From: Ditylenchus dipsaci
Taxonomy: Eukaryota > Nematoda > Chromadorea > Rhabditida > Anguinidae
NCBI GenBank assembly: GCA_004194705.1
Contig: SADC01001204.1
Coordinates: 2,108,001-2,172,000 of the forward strand
DNA: 64,000 bases
Direction: 5' to 3'
The notes beneath the pieces are model-generated. The model was not told where the DNA came from, did no database searches, and saw only the letters and a program-made list of their open reading frames with translations. The translations under genes and the position numbers were made by a program. The stretch's first letter is position 1; each line of letters starts with the position of its first letter. Shown here one piece after another: positions 1 through 12,244 of this stretch.

Positions 1-306
1 AACATATGTGGTCAATCCTTTTTCTAACTTGGTCCTCAAAAAAGACAGGTGGACAATTGCAAAAAATTGACTCAAATTTCAAAAAAAAAAGATTTGGTAT
101 TCTGAAAGAGCTTAAAGGCGTTCAAAGGGCATCCATATACCAAAAAGACAAAAACCACAAGGGTGACCAAGCGGAAGTCGTGATTTTGACATGAAATAGG
201 AAAAAAATTCTTTGCGATTTTAAGTTGATCTGTGAAAAGCATTTTCTATAGAAAGATCTTTATATGTAAAAAGGTGTTTGATTTTAATCTCAAGAGTAAG
301 ATTTTC

Positions 307-570
307 GGGCCCTATTCCTTAATGGGTACCGATTTTCGAGCTTGGTCATACCTGTGGTTTGTTTGCCTTATTTTTGCCAACAATTTGCGTTTTTTATAAA
401 AATATTAAGGTACCCTTATATAGAAAGGCGAAAAATCGTTCGTACGTAGCCTGTTAAAGTAGAAAAAGTCATCGATTTTGAATCGGCTTTAATAACATTT
501 TTGGCAAAATAGGAAAAAAACAACAGAAGGACCAAGTTCAAAAATCGGTGCTCATTGAGGGATAGGGCCC
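307..570. mobile_element. Foldback element
   Basis: GGGCCCTATTCC at left pairs with GGGATAGGGCCC at right, together with GATTTTCGAGCTTGGTC / ACCAAGTTCAAAAATCGG and TTTTGCCAA / TTGGCAAAA. Confidence 0.65.
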
Positions 571-813
571 ATTTTGTGTAACAAAATTATTTTCCTCTAT
601 GAACGCTTAAAAACCTTTTTTAAACTTTTCTGAGAAAAACAGTAGAGGAAGAAAATAATTAGACAATCAATTTTATAATTCTAATCTTTTTTGACCTGCA
701 CGATCAAAGTAAGACAATATGGCGGATGGATTTTCAATCCAAATGGTAACCCTTGAGGCATAGTATTTTGAGTTTGTATAAAATATAAAAACCCACTTCA
801 CCATTTGGTCGCG

Positions 814-1260
814 TCAAAATAAAGGTTTTGACGTTTGGGAGTTTGGGCAATGACGAATGTGTGATAAGCAAATCATGATTTCCCGGGCTACATCCATCTG
901 AGCATACTGCTGTTCAATTACTGGTGCATTTTGGACGGCATTGTCTTCCGTTGAAGGTGTTCCATCTTTCTGAGACGACTCTGTTGTGAGAGTTTTAGCG
1001 AATTCCGAAGAGGTTGACGACGCCACTAATAAGGTTACTTGCTATAAGAGCCCTCTGCTGGGTTAGGGCAAGCCTTTCTCTGACCTCATCATTCTCAGTT
1101 CTAGGGATCGCGTCTGGCACAGCTGCTGTTTCTGCCACCATTGAGCTAATCCAACTGCTGCTTGCAAGGCTGCTGCCTCTGTCCTAAGGCGGCGCCTGTC
1201 ACACCAACATTTGCAGCTAGTCCAAGAGCCCCTGTCCAACCAGAACTTGAGGGACATAGT
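814..1260 (-). pseudogene. Frame-disrupted coding remnant, Ala/Gly-rich then acidic tail
   Basis: This stretch is richer in G and C than its surroundings, and three successive minus-strand frames each look coding over about 60-200 nt. First, TGALGLAANVGVTGAAL and AAALQAAVGLAQWW; then IPRTENDEVRERLALTQQ; then a frame with TESSQKDGTPSTEDNAVQN ending at 817. The frame changes about every 60-100 nt, like the receptor genes but more severely. It may be a terminal exon of an unknown gene carrying 1-base deletions, or a pseudogene. No family is recognised. Confidence 0.35.
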
Positions 1261-1513
1261 GGTGGTCTTACAGTTTGGTTTGCTGTTGATCTCTGGGCTA
1301 GCGGGGATGGGGGACGAGTGGGGAATCCCGATTATATGCGAATAAAGTTCTTGTTCTCATACCATATTCATTAGAAACAGCATCACGAAGTGCTCTTACA
1401 GAGGTTTGGAATAGCATACGCTAAAATCATAAAGTTCACTAGAACCTGAGCACCATTAGTCCTTTTTCGTAGGCGCCTAATGCAAAATGACAAAACTATT
1501 ATTATTTAAAATA

Positions 1514-1985
1514 CAGTTGACTCTCGATATAGTGACACTTCGATATAGTGACACCTCGAAAGAAAATTGGTTGGCCGACAGAGAAACTCAACAAAGTTCA
1601 CTCCCGGTATAGTGACACTCGATATAGTGACACCCTCGATACAGTGACATCTTAAGCTCGAACACTGATTATAAACCAACTCTCGATATAGTGACATATT
1701 CAAATTTCGGTAAATTAAAAAAAAAAAGCACGCAAATTGTGCGCAAGTTCGATCCCACTCGGTAACACACTATTTATTTTCACTTGTTTGACGGATGTCT
1801 ATGAATAATTCGACCTTTTAGCGCCATATTCGGAATCAGTAACCCCATTACCCTAGACATCGGTTCTTTGACTTGTTGTTTAATGTTATGTTTTCGGTGA
1901 ATAAAATTATATCGATACAAGGACACTCTCGATATAGTGACACCTAAGAGTTCCCAAGGGGTGTCAATATATCGAGAGTCGGCTG
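1514..1985. mobile_element. Tigger-like MITE with internal CGATATAGTGACA repeats
   Basis: Ends CAGTTGACTCTCGATATAG and an inverse-type TATCGAGAGTCGGCTG, next to TA. Internal copies of CTCGATATAGTGACA recur at 1528-1700. A tRNA B-box-like GTTCGATCCC lies at about 1748. Confidence 0.7.
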
Positions 1986-2428
1986 TAGTGATCAAAAAGA
2001 AGCTAATTTTGTCATTTTGCATTGGGGGCTACAACGAATGACTGATGGTGCTCATGTTAGTGTGAGCTGCTTGATGCACCGGGTCTCTAAAAATCTCAAA
2101 AAATTCTAACGTTCTAACAATCAATACCTTTCATTCAAATATTGAAAAACCCAAGATAATACAAAAGTCATTGCAAAAGTGTTATACAAAAGTACTATCC
2201 ATTGCAATCGTCTCAAAATAAAACTAGTGCTCTCGAGACAAAAATAAAAAACATTTAAATTTAAAAACTTCAATTAAACCCATAAAATATATAAAGAAAA
2301 ATTAGAAACAAAATACAGTAACATCATCCGACTCCTGATATTCCCAGCTCCAATAAAAAAAATGTCCAGAAAGGCAGGTTAAATCACTTCGAAAAATCTG
2401 AAACAATCAATCATACAAAATTTGACTA

Positions 2429-2935
2429 GTCAAAACTTTCAGACTAAAGGCAGGGCTTCTTTCATACAAAAAGTGCTTTTACAATGGTAACAGCAGAGAG
2501 GAAAGAAAACAGGGTTTAACAAAGCAAATCGTGTTAGCTGGTGTTTTTAGTAGTCTCTTTTCTGCCATAGACTTATTCATCGACTAATTTTGCCTATTTC
2601 TCAAGCTAGTGATTGTGCTGCGCCTAATTGTACACCCCCACCATAATGCACACCTGGTTCCGATGTGGTCGGCCACCACACAGTCAACTCCCTCCATTGT
2701 AACTCGTCGCCATAGTGCACCCCCCCCCCCCGTCATAGTGCACACCTGTCGCCGGTTCCTTGGGTTTAAACTTTTAAACTGAAAGGCAGGGCTTTTTTTT
2801 CATACGAAAGTGCTTCCTCAATAGTCACAGCAGAAACAAAACAGAGTTCAATAAAGCAAATCGTCTTTGGTGTTGTCTGTGGTAGTCTCTTTTCTGCCAT
2901 TGATTGTTCATCGAATTATTTTGCCTATTGCTAGA
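2429..2935 (+). repeat. Direct duplication (about 170 bp units)
   Basis: 2429-2602 and 2768-2935 share AAAGGCAGGGCTT, GTAGTCTCTTTTCTGCCAT and AGCAAATCGT in the same order and strand. The spacer (2635-2760) has repeated ATAGTGCACACC steps, like a half MITE. Confidence 0.75.
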
Positions 2936-3024
2936 CCTAATACTGTTCCTAGTTTGTCTGTTTTCTATAATGCAATGCAAGAAGTGCTATTTTTTTCTAT
3001 CGAATTTTGTTTGAGATTTCAATA

Positions 3025-3900
3025 CAGTCGAACCTCCCAATAGTGTACACCTCAAAAGTTCGTTCCCGCCTAGGGTCACCTAGGGAGGACACCTTTTTTA
3101 GCTCGACTTTCTATTTTTTTTGCTGATTCTGTTTCGATAGTCTGGCCGCAAATATCGTAAAGGCACGTTCACAATGAGTGTCGACCTGAGTGTGAGATTA
3201 GGGGTGTTTTTAACGCGGGAAGAGCTGTACTTTTTTTTCTTGACCAAAACTTTTTTTCTGTTGGTATCATTTTGTAGCTAAGATTCAGGCTTCAAAATGA
3301 GGTATTGACAAGCCACATCTGAAATGAAAATTTGGCGTAAAAATGCTTAGGTCCGCACTTAGGTCGACACTCTGGTCGACACTCTGTCGAGTGTGGGACT
3401 GAGTGTCGACCTGAGTGCGGGCCTAAGCATTTTTACACCAATTTTCATTTCAGATGTGGCTTGTCAATACCTCATTTTGAAGCCCTGAATCTTAGCTACA
3501 AAATGATACCAACAGAAAAAAGTTTTGGTCAAGAAAAAAAAGTACAGCTCTTCCCGCGTTAAAAACACCCCAATCTCACACTCAGGTCGACACTCATTGT
3601 GAACGTGCCTTAAGGATTCCGTTTTTTATTTGCGTATATATGTTTTCTCTAAAAAGCAAAATCTCCCAATAGTGCGCACCACTTTGAAAATAAGATGTAC
3701 ACTATTGGGAGGTTTCGCTTTTTTAGAGAAAAAATATATAGGTAAATGAAAAACGATTGGTAAAATTGGAATCCTTACGATATTTGCCACCAGACTGTCG
3801 AAAAAGAATCAGCAAAAAGATTAGAAAATCGAGCTAAAAAAGTGTCCTACCCTAGGCGGGAACGAACTTTTGAGGTGAACACTATTTGGAGGTTCGACTG
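3025..3900. mobile_element. Tigger-like hairpin MITE with a nested element
   Basis: Ends CAGTCGAACCTCCC and inverse, next to TA. The arms contain the shared block AAGTTCGTTCCCGCCTAGGG and its inverse. The left arm is interrupted by the palindrome at 3161-3610. Confidence 0.85.
3161..3610. mobile_element. Near-perfect 450-bp palindromic MITE, TAA duplication
   Basis: The two 200-plus bp arms are almost identical inverses. Ends AGGCACGTTCACAATGAGTG and inverse; flanks TAA on both sides (3158-3160, 3611-3613). A 3-bp TWA duplication points to PIF/Harbinger. Confidence 0.85.
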
Positions 3901-3913
3901 TACCGAATAAAAT

Positions 3914-4161
3914 ACCGTAATTCCTCTAATAAGCCGCCCCCCCCCCCTAAATTCAAAAAACTGGTTTCTGGCATTGTGTTTTGACCTATGTTTCGAAGAC
4001 CACTGTTAGGCAAGTCACCATCTATTTTGTAGCTCATCTTACTGGCTACAAATGAGGGGTAACTTGCCAAAGAGGAGTCTTCAAAAAATGGGTTAAAAAC
4101 ACAATGCAAGAACACGATTTTGAATCACAGGGGGGGGCGGCTTATTAGAGGAATTACGGTA
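3914..4161. mobile_element. MITE of the CCGTATTTCCTCTAAT group
   Basis: Ends TACCGTAATTCCTCTAATAA and inverse, TA flanks. Inner arms share TGGCATTGTGTTTTTGACC and a central GTAGC..GATGAGCTACAAA hairpin. Confidence 0.85.
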
Positions 4162-5061
4162 TTAGGAATCGGACTATCTGGCGGTGATTTTCTGTATTTC
4201 AAAGCTTATGGATGCTTTTTAGTAGCTGTAATGAAATGCTATTCAAATATGGGAATAAAATGCAAATACTTCTTTTTTCAAATACTCCTTCTCAGGCACT
4301 TTCAAATTCAACTTTTGCCTTGGTAAACTAAGCTGATTTATTTTTCAAAAATTTTTTTTTTGAAGAACGAAATCATTCTTAAATATCATTTTAATCTACT
4401 TCATGTTTTAAAAATTAACGTTTACCAGAATGGTGGGGCCCGCGTCCGCTGGGCCCGCTCCGTCCCATCCTGGAAGGCGTCGGAAAAGTAGACGGCCGGA
4501 GGCAGATGAAAAAGAGGAGGACGGCCGGGTGGACGGCCGTCGGAAATGTCAAAGGACGGGCAGGGACGTCGACCGAATTTATGTTTACCACGCTGAATTG
4601 AGATTTCATAGCTTTTTCTCGACCATAGGTGAAAAGGAACACGACCAAAAGCAGCATACTCTTCACGGAAAGATTGGGGTGGTTGTTTATTGGTATAAAA
4701 CACAGAAATCAAACAATTGGATTAATAAATAATGGGCTTTGAGAATTTTTGAAGAAAGAAAAATTTGCATAAAAACTACAGGGGACAAAGCATATTTCTT
4801 TTTGGTGGCACAGTCATAGAGCCAAATAGTTAGCGGAAAAATATTGATTTTTTCGTTTTGTTTAGTAACTGGAATTTTTCGCAAACAAACTGCAATTCTA
4901 GTTTTCAAAACTAAAATATTGTTATTTTTGAACTCTCTCTCTCAATCAGGCTTAGCTAAAAGGTTTTGGCTAATGCTTGGCCTAAAAAAGTTTATATTTG
5001 TGTAAAAAGAATAAGTGATTTTGGAAGCCAAATTGATTTAAAATTTTATTTAATTATAAGT

Positions 5062-8000
5062 TCATCTATTAGGCACTTCATCCTTAACAGCACTCCAGTG
5101 CAACAAGCCTATACCATTGATTCCAAACGACATTAAAAAAATAGAGTGCAAAATAATAGCAGAAATATTCTCTCGACAACTGCAGCCAGCCAGTCATATT
5201 CTATTTGAGCCAAATTCCGCTGAATTTTCTTTGCTTCTGATTGCCGTCTGTCTAAATAATTTATAATTATTGTTCAAGTCTTAATTCTTGAACTTACTTT
5301 GATCCCTTTCATACTGGTACTCATACAACTCGTTCATAGAGCCATTCTTGAACCTATGGCCAATGGTTTCATGGCTCTAGGATATTTCATGTGGTCAATA
5401 ATCTCTACTAATCTCTCCAGAGATATATTGCTGTCACTTTTTTTCATCTCTCCTTCTTTGTGGTTGTTGCCCTGACTGACATCTACTAGAGATGCTGTCA
5501 CAGAATTTTTGCTTCAGAGTCCATTGGTTTAGCTGTAGTAGTGGTAAAGTGGTGGAACTCCTTCTCAAGGCACTTGCTGTTGTGGCGTCATAGCTGCTAG
5601 ACCTCTGGCTAAGTAGATAGTAAACAGATGAATCTGCTGCTTGACTTTGACCAGTCGAGTTAATTTTTTGAAATAACTGCACAATACTTTTCTTTCTGAG
5701 TCCAGCCAGCCTTTGTCGTAAGGAAGATTCAGCTAGTTGACGCTGTTTGGTGAGTTTGTCTTGCTGAACAATAGAATAATTGAAATGGAAAATTTTGCGC
5801 CAATAAGCAAAACTTAGTATAAAATCTTTTGTAAAGAAAAATTTATACTGACCATTCTACTTTAAATATTTGAAGTTTTAGATAAGCATCTGACAGTTTC
5901 AATTCTTTCTTTTTAAAATAAAATAGCATTACTTTAGCCTTTTCTTCATAAGCCTGCTTCATCAGCAAAGGCATTTCCATGCGAACCAATTTAGATGCTC
6001 GTTTGGCCCAGATCATTGAGCGCAAAGAGGGTCGCTGACCCATTATGCCCTTTTTCTGAACGAATATGACAAAAGAGCCAGCTAAGTGCCGCCAGAGATC
6101 AACATCACCATTGAAGTGTAGAACCAACCTGAAAACAAAAGCGATTACCATATTCTCTCTCTCCCCTAATTTAAAATCATGTTTGTGGCATTGCGTTTTT
6201 GACCCACTCTTTAAGAAAACTTCTCTTATGCAAGTTACCCCTCAATCTGTAGCCAGTAAGATGAGCTAAAATTGAGTGGCAACCTGTATCAGAGCAGTCT
6301 TCAAAAAGTAGGTCAAAAACACAACGCCAAAAAACGACTTTGAATGAGGGGTGTGGTTCTATTTGAAAGAATACGGTAATAAGTCAGATATTAGTGGAAT
6401 AAAATGGTTTGCGACAAAATGCTTTAAAATTGAAACCTATCAACGGAATAAACGATGATGTAGAAGGCATCTTATCAGCAACCATAAAAATAAGAATGGA
6501 CATAGAGAGAAGCTAAATATTGTTTTATATTGTATTTTTCATTTATTTTCTGTTGATACCGTCGTAATGCCCATGTTAATTTTCTCTTCTCTCACATCAT
6601 TCACTGTAGGTGAGCTAAAATAATATTTATTACAACAGAACATGTTAACTATTGAATCACTGCTTACTTAAAATATTTTTTGCTTAATTGGATACGAAAT
6701 GCAAGATTTAACATAAGAACTATTTGTAATTTTTGTAGAAAGTTGTTTTTGGAAAAAAGTTCAAAGGGAGCATTGCCGTTGATGACAATAGCAATTATTT
6801 CAATAGATAATTCTGAAATATTATGAAGTGGTTGGCTCATTGACAGGCGCCAAATTGTGGAAGCAATATGTAAATTATCATAGTACAGTCGATGATCTTA
6901 CTTATGACACTCAAGCGACCGTCCAACGGACCGGTTCAAAATATTCTTTGACTTTTCCGTACCATCACCTGGATACCACCACCTGGATAATACCACCAAG
7001 TGGGTACCACTATCTGGTAAGACCAAATGGGTACCATCATCTGGGTACCACCATGGGGTAGCACCACCAGGCTAGCACCACCTGGTTATCACAAAACAGC
7101 GTCACTTACTCAGTCCAAATACTATATAAAGAAAAGAAGTTTTCCGCGGATTCAAAACCTGGAATTGCTATTGTCATCAACAGCGATGGTGCTTTAACCT
7201 TGATTCTATCCTACAAGCAAAGTCATGGTTCATAGGAACACCTCTATCGGATCATCTTAAAAACCACAGAGTGCACCAAAGCCTATTTTGGCACCGACTT
7301 TTAAGATAGACCTTATAGGGCCTATTTTTTATGATTGATGAAATCAAATATTAAAATTAGGGTGGTATGGTTACGGTTTATTTTGGATCCGTTTATTTTT
7401 CTCAGACATTTTTATCAAAGATTTAACAGAAATTTTTACATTTTGCGGACCCCTTATACTAAAATTTCTTCTTCTTCAAAATAGGGTATTAACGTACAAA
7501 AAAATAAACAATAGTTGCACTAAAACCCGGTTAACCGAAAGAAATCAGGAAAAAAACAGACCGGTTTTTTTGAACCGGTTTTTTACTAAACCGGTTTTGA
7601 ACCGGTTTAGTATTAGGGGTCCGCAAAATGTAAAAATTTCTGTCAAATCTTTTAAAAATGTCTGAGAAAAAATAAACCGGATCAAAAATAAACCGTAACC
7701 GTACCACCCTAATTAAAATGACAATAAATTTCTAACTTCAAAGACTTGCCTGAAAAACCGACAAGAGAAATCAGACTTATCATCAAAGAAGGTATAATAA
7801 GGTTAACAAAATAGAACAGCGGCTTTCTCTGAATAGACAAAGAGAAGTCGAGGAGTGTGTAAGGGGTGGCACAGCACTTGAACTTTACTTGATGGCGTTT
7901 TACTATAATGCATAATGTTATATTACTTCAAAATAACTCAATGGCTAGTTACCGTCAGTGCTCAAAATATTCCAGCCTTCATTTCGATGCAGTGTTCTAC

Positions 8001-9560
8001 CCCATTCCCATTAAGTGTTCACTGGAATTGTCGTTGAATGGGTAGACATGTGCGTGGAAGTCGATGGCTTTATTGTCATGTATCAGCTGCCAAAAGTCAT
8101 GACACACCGCTGGATATCAAAAGGAAAATACCTAGAAGAGCAAAAAGTCAGTGGATGCAGTAAGAGCAGAATTACCTCAGATCTAGCACGCAGCTAAACT
8201 TGTGCAGTGTGGGTATAGCATCTCTACTAAGGCTGATTTTTTGTGTGGCTGAGTAGTCACTTTGACACTCTGGATCCTGCGGCTTTTAGCATCATCCATG
8301 ATCACACTTAATAATTTCTTGAGAATTCTTTTGGTGAAAAATATTTGCCAGTGAAAGCTACTCACGAATTATATAGTGTTGTGTCAGGTATCCAAACCAA
8401 GGCACGAGGTAGAACAATTTTAGTCACATTGCCGAAATCTTCTGGATTCCAATACAAAAGTCATCTTCCAGCGCTCAACGATCCAGCAGTTGAGCAAGAG
8501 CCATTCTTGAGGTTCATTCTTAAATGAACTTTTTTAAATTTAAAGACTGGCCGGTTAAAGGAGAAGGTAGGATAAAAGATATTAAGAACATAGTCTCAAC
8601 ACGCTATCCTCTACTTTAGGTACTACTTTTTTACCTTGGTCTCCTATTGTTTTTTCTTGAAAAATTCCTTGGTCCCGCCTGTTCATTAGAGTTATAATAA
8701 TGTTGTGGTCATGGTGATTATGTTTAACATGATCACCTTCAAAACAACAGGGTGACCAAGGCATTTTTCAAGAAAAAACAACAGGAGGACCAAGGTGAAA
8801 AAAGTGGGACCTAAAGTATAGTAGGGCTTCTCAAGACTGGCCGGTCAAAATAGAAGGTAGGGTAAAAAATGTTGAGAACATGGTCTCGACACGATTTGGT
8901 CCATTTGAAATTACTATTCTCAAGGCCGTTTAAGGGCCATGTTTTTTTGACAAATTAGTGGTGCGATTTATACACAACTGCGCAGAATTAAAATTTTATA
9001 AGAAATATGATATAAAGAATTTTAATTTTTTAAATTGATTTGAAAAAAAATACAATCGGAGAAAGATTGATCAGTTTCCTATTAGAATTAAATATTAAAG
9101 TCAATTTTTGAAAAAAATTAGAAATTCTGATTTTTATGTTCCTATTCCACAAGTTATGTCTGTATTGCCGAGTTTTCAACAAATGTGGTTCCGAAACGAC
9201 ATTTAAAAAATATGAAACTTGAACTGCCAAAATCTTGTCGTGACCATTTCCTTAACAGCTTGAAACCCTCCTCATTTTAAGTAATACGCCTACCACTTCA
9301 ATTATTTGATATAATCCAATGCTAAAGTAGACTTGTACTGCATCGGCCATAGGGTCTCTTCGGGGAATCAATCGATTATTGTAGTTGGTCATCAAATATT
9401 TTTCTAGCCTATGATGGTTAGGCGGATTTGATTCCAGCTCATGCGCAGTGTTTCGTTTAAAGTCTGCATTTGGCATATTTTGATAGGATAATACTTGGAA
9501 TGTAAGCTCTGCCACGAAAATTACCAGAAAACACAAATAAGTGTTACTGGAAATCTTCAT
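5062..9560 (-). CDS. Nicotinic acetylcholine receptor alpha-type subunit, DEG-3-like (10 exons)
   Basis: Cys-loop ligand-gated cation channel subunit for the plasma membrane of neurons or muscle. Exons on the minus strand: 9560-9294, 8518-8366, 8306-8176, 8131-7953, 7902-7750, 6603-6560, 6512-6437, 6128-5861, 5763-5298, 5251-5062. They give about 645 aa with matching phases once 11 bases are restored. Seen in order: signal peptide (MKISSNTYLCFLVIFVAEL); N-terminal helix (YFSIGLYQIIEV); WNPEDFGN and WIPDTTLYNS; a Cys-loop with exactly 13 residues between cysteines and YFPFD inside; vicinal cysteines in loop C (KCCATPYTLLDF), which mark an alpha-type subunit; TM1 (RKPLFYFVNLIIPSLM); TM2-TM3 (EKINMGITT, then KMPSTSSFIPLIG); a long Ser-rich loop; TM4 (YDWLAAVVERIFLLLF). 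Vicinal Cys and a cationic TM2 edge are established family marks. DEG-3 grouping rests on recalled similarity. The apparent frameshifts (near 8460, 8211, 8083, 8012, 6084, 5440, 5361, 5137) leave open whether the gene is functional. The exon 8 donor (5860) is the least certain junction. Confidence 0.9.
6146..6379. mobile_element. MITE of the CCGTATTTCCTCTAAT group
   Basis: Same inner arms as 3914-4161 (TGGCATTGCGTTTTTGACCC; GTAAGATGAGCTA). Located in the nicotinic receptor intron just before exon 8; its left end is 18 bp from the exon. Confidence 0.8.
6772..7195. mobile_element. Element with GTTGATGACAATAGCAATT ends
   Basis: GCCGTTGATGACAATAGCAA at 6775 and the inverse at 7165-7193. The interior repeats GGGTACCACCA/ACCTGG steps and includes GACAGGCGCCAAATTGTGG, a piece that recurs at 62465. 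Nicotinic receptor intron. Confidence 0.6.
7358..7711. mobile_element. hAT-type MITE, 354 bp
   Basis: Ends TAGGGTGGTATGGTTACGG and inverse; exact 8-bp duplication ATTAAAAT on both sides (7350-7357, 7712-7719). The middle pairs ACCGGTT-rich arms. It lies in the nicotinic receptor intron between exons 5 and 6. Confidence 0.88.
8542..8895. mobile_element. Foldback flanked by a direct repeat
   Basis: ACCTTGGTCTCCTATTGTTT (about 8633) pairs with AACAACAGGAGGACCAAGG (about 8785). Direct copies of AAGACTGGCCGGT and GAGAACATGGTCTC-type sequence flank it at 8540-8605 and 8830-8895. First intron of the nicotinic receptor gene. Confidence 0.6.
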
Positions 9561-10386
9561 ATTCTCATTTTTGTGACGAATTCCTAAAATATTTTTTTAG
9601 ATTTTTCAACAAAATGCATAAATCAGAGCCGATCTTGAAAATTTTCAGAATAACAAAAAGTTTTATAACACTTCTCTATAAAAAAACTAATAAACAGCCT
9701 GATATTTTGTTTTTGAGCTTGAGACATTAGTCTTTCCTAAACTTAGCAAAATATTTAAAATGATGAGGCACACGCAATAGAAAAGAGTTTGCTATATTAG
9801 TAGACAGACCATGCCTAATCCTTTTTGTCTTTGCAATATTTTCAACTCTTCACTCTTTTTACGAAAACAACAAAGCAAAATTTCTGTTTAAAAAAAAAGA
9901 AATAAAACTTTTATCTTCAGATTTTTAAGACTGAAAAAATCAATCGCTTTACACCAATTGCTGCTTTAAATAACAACAAAAGGTGTAAATTGATTGTTTC
10001 CAGTGGACACAAGACATACCAAGATTGGATAAAACATTTTTTTTAAGACAAGAAAGCTTTAAAAAGTTTGTTCGAAAAAATTATTTAGTTGAAATTTTTT
10101 AAACTTTCGAACTAGTTTATAGAAAACTGTATTTTCTCTAATAGAACTCCTAGGGCTTCTTTGTCGAATGCACAAAATCTTGCAATTGTAAATCAAAAAT
10201 GTTCCTAACTCTGAAATCCTAATCAAAAAACAAATCTATATTAGAGGGGAGGGGCTCTATTAGAGGAAATACAGTAATAGTGATACAGTGAACTCTCGAT
10301 GTGGGTATGGGTATAGATCCTAAACCCAAAATATCTGAAAGATATATAATAATTAAACAGGGCTCCCAGATAATTTCTTCGAAATT

Positions 10387-10627
10387 GCCGTATATTTCCT
10401 ATTAGATGCCTTCCTTAATTCAAAAAACGTGTTTGTGGCATTGTGTTTTTGACCTATTTTTAAAAACTTCTTTTGCGCAGTTAATACTCATTTTGTAGAT
10501 CATCTCATTGGCTCCAAAATGGGTGGTAAAATAAATTCCTATGAGAGTCTTCGAAAATGGGTTCAAAACGCAATGCCAAGAACTTGATTTTGAACGCAAG
10601 GGGGCCGTCTAATAGGAAATATACGGT
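10387..10627. mobile_element. MITE of the CCGTATTTCCTCTAAT group
   Basis: Ends GCCGTATATTTCC and GGAAATATACGG; same inner hairpin with TGGCATTGTGTTTTTGACC. Confidence 0.8.
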
Positions 10628-11404
10628 GAGTACATTTGTTAAAATGAGGAGACTTTAGGGTATCTTGGTAAAATATGCTATTTTATAAAGCGTTTCTTGC
10701 TCTGTTGCTGCTAAAAATAAAATTTTGACTGAAAATTCCGAAAAACAATGAGATTTGGAATCCCAAAATAGTGACAAATCTTATAAATAAGAAGACTGGG
10801 AGCCTTGTAATAAATGAAAAATTTTTGCTTCAAAGAAACAATTGTGTCATTTTTCAAAAGCTTTGTTAATACTTTAAGAGTTATTTTTGTAAGAATAGCC
10901 AACAGTAGGTTGCCGACAGCGAATTTCCGAGTTCCAAGATTTTACACTAAATATTTACACCAAACTCAACGTCAATTTTCAAATGTCACTCGAGGCAAGA
11001 AATGTTTAACTTTAATGAGTCGAAAAATTTAATTTGAATGATTTTCGTCTCGAGTAAAATAATTCTATTAAATGTACAAGTTCGGGCACGTACAGGTTCT
11101 GCACACCATTTTGGGCCAAAAAACACAAACGCTTGCGCACTGCGTCACCGAGGCGACTCTTTTCTATTCCCGCTAAGGTGAGAGCCCCTTTGAATCGACT
11201 TTTTGCTTTTTCAGAAAAAAGAATTTGAATTTCTGAAAAACGATCGGCAAAATCGTAATTTTTGCGATATTGGGACCAGACTGTCAGAACAAAACTGGCG
11301 AACATTTTAAAAAAATCGGGCAAAAAAGTGTTCGACCCAAGGTGGGAACTGATTTTGGCCGGTCTTCTGAGTGTCCTTAAATCGTGAGTAGACTGTGCCT
11401 TATA

Positions 11405-11557
11405 CAGTCGAACCTGTATATAACGCAACTCTCGTTACAACGTCCTGTTTTTTGACCCGATTTGTCTGGCCGACAAGAAAATTATACAAAGCTTACCCCC
11501 GATGCAACGACACTTCATATAACTGCACCTCCAGCTAGTTTTATTCAGGTTCGACTG
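11405..11557. mobile_element. Tigger-like MITE, 153 bp
   Basis: Ends CAGTCGAACCTGTATATAA and GGTTCGACTG, flanked by TA. Contains the internal GGCCGACAAG and TACAAAGCTTACCCCCG blocks also seen at 1570 and 46320. Confidence 0.8.
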
Positions 11558-12244
11558 TATGGCTAATTTGAATTTCAGCCACCTTCTTCACTTAGTACAG
11601 GGCTGCCAACTCAAATGCTAAAAAAATTACAATTTGGTCATTTTGCTTAACTGACATGCTCGTTAGTTGCACGAAAAAAAAGGCGCGGAACAGATTTTTT
11701 TTCTCAGCGTTTCAAACTTCAGTAAAAATATTTCCTTTGCAGATACGTTTTTTCTAAAAAACTTCCGGCACGCTTTAGTAACTTTTTTTTTCTTGGATTT
11801 TTACAGGTAGTGATTAAATAACGACATCATTAGCAAATTTTTTCATAAAAATGATTCCCGAATGACCTGGCTTTTAATTCTATCTTTGTTTATAACTGAA
11901 TATTTTTTTGTGGCAAATAGTTTGTCCCATATACTTCATTAATTGGTTTTTTGAATACTTTGCAATATAATGCATGTTCTGAAATCTATTCTGAAATCTG
12001 TCAAAGTATGTAAATATTTCGTCAAAATATGTTTCTATACAGTCGATTTTTTAAGAGAAAATTTTTTAGCTTGACGGGTTGAAAATCAATTGGACAAGAG
12101 ATTTCTAAAACATAGAGCTCAAGAAATTTTATCTCGGTCATTTTGGATAGTTCATTTGTATCGGGCATTTTGGCTGTGGAATTTCGCCCTGAAAAGCTAA
12201 AAAAAATCCAAAAAGGTCATTTGGGCGTAAAATGACATATTTTG

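Noticed and set aside
4422..4732. Overlapping frames in the GC-rich block (GGACGGCCG steps)
   Set aside because: Open in three frames because of composition and repeats of GACGGCC; no domain or splice context.
5434..6151. Two minus-strand frames as a separate gene
   Set aside because: They join in phase with TM2-TM3 upstream and TM4 downstream and are the TM3/cytoplasmic loop of the nicotinic receptor.
7749..8530. 60-codon plus-strand frames at 8015 and 8345
   Set aside because: Antisense to nicotinic receptor exons 2-4.
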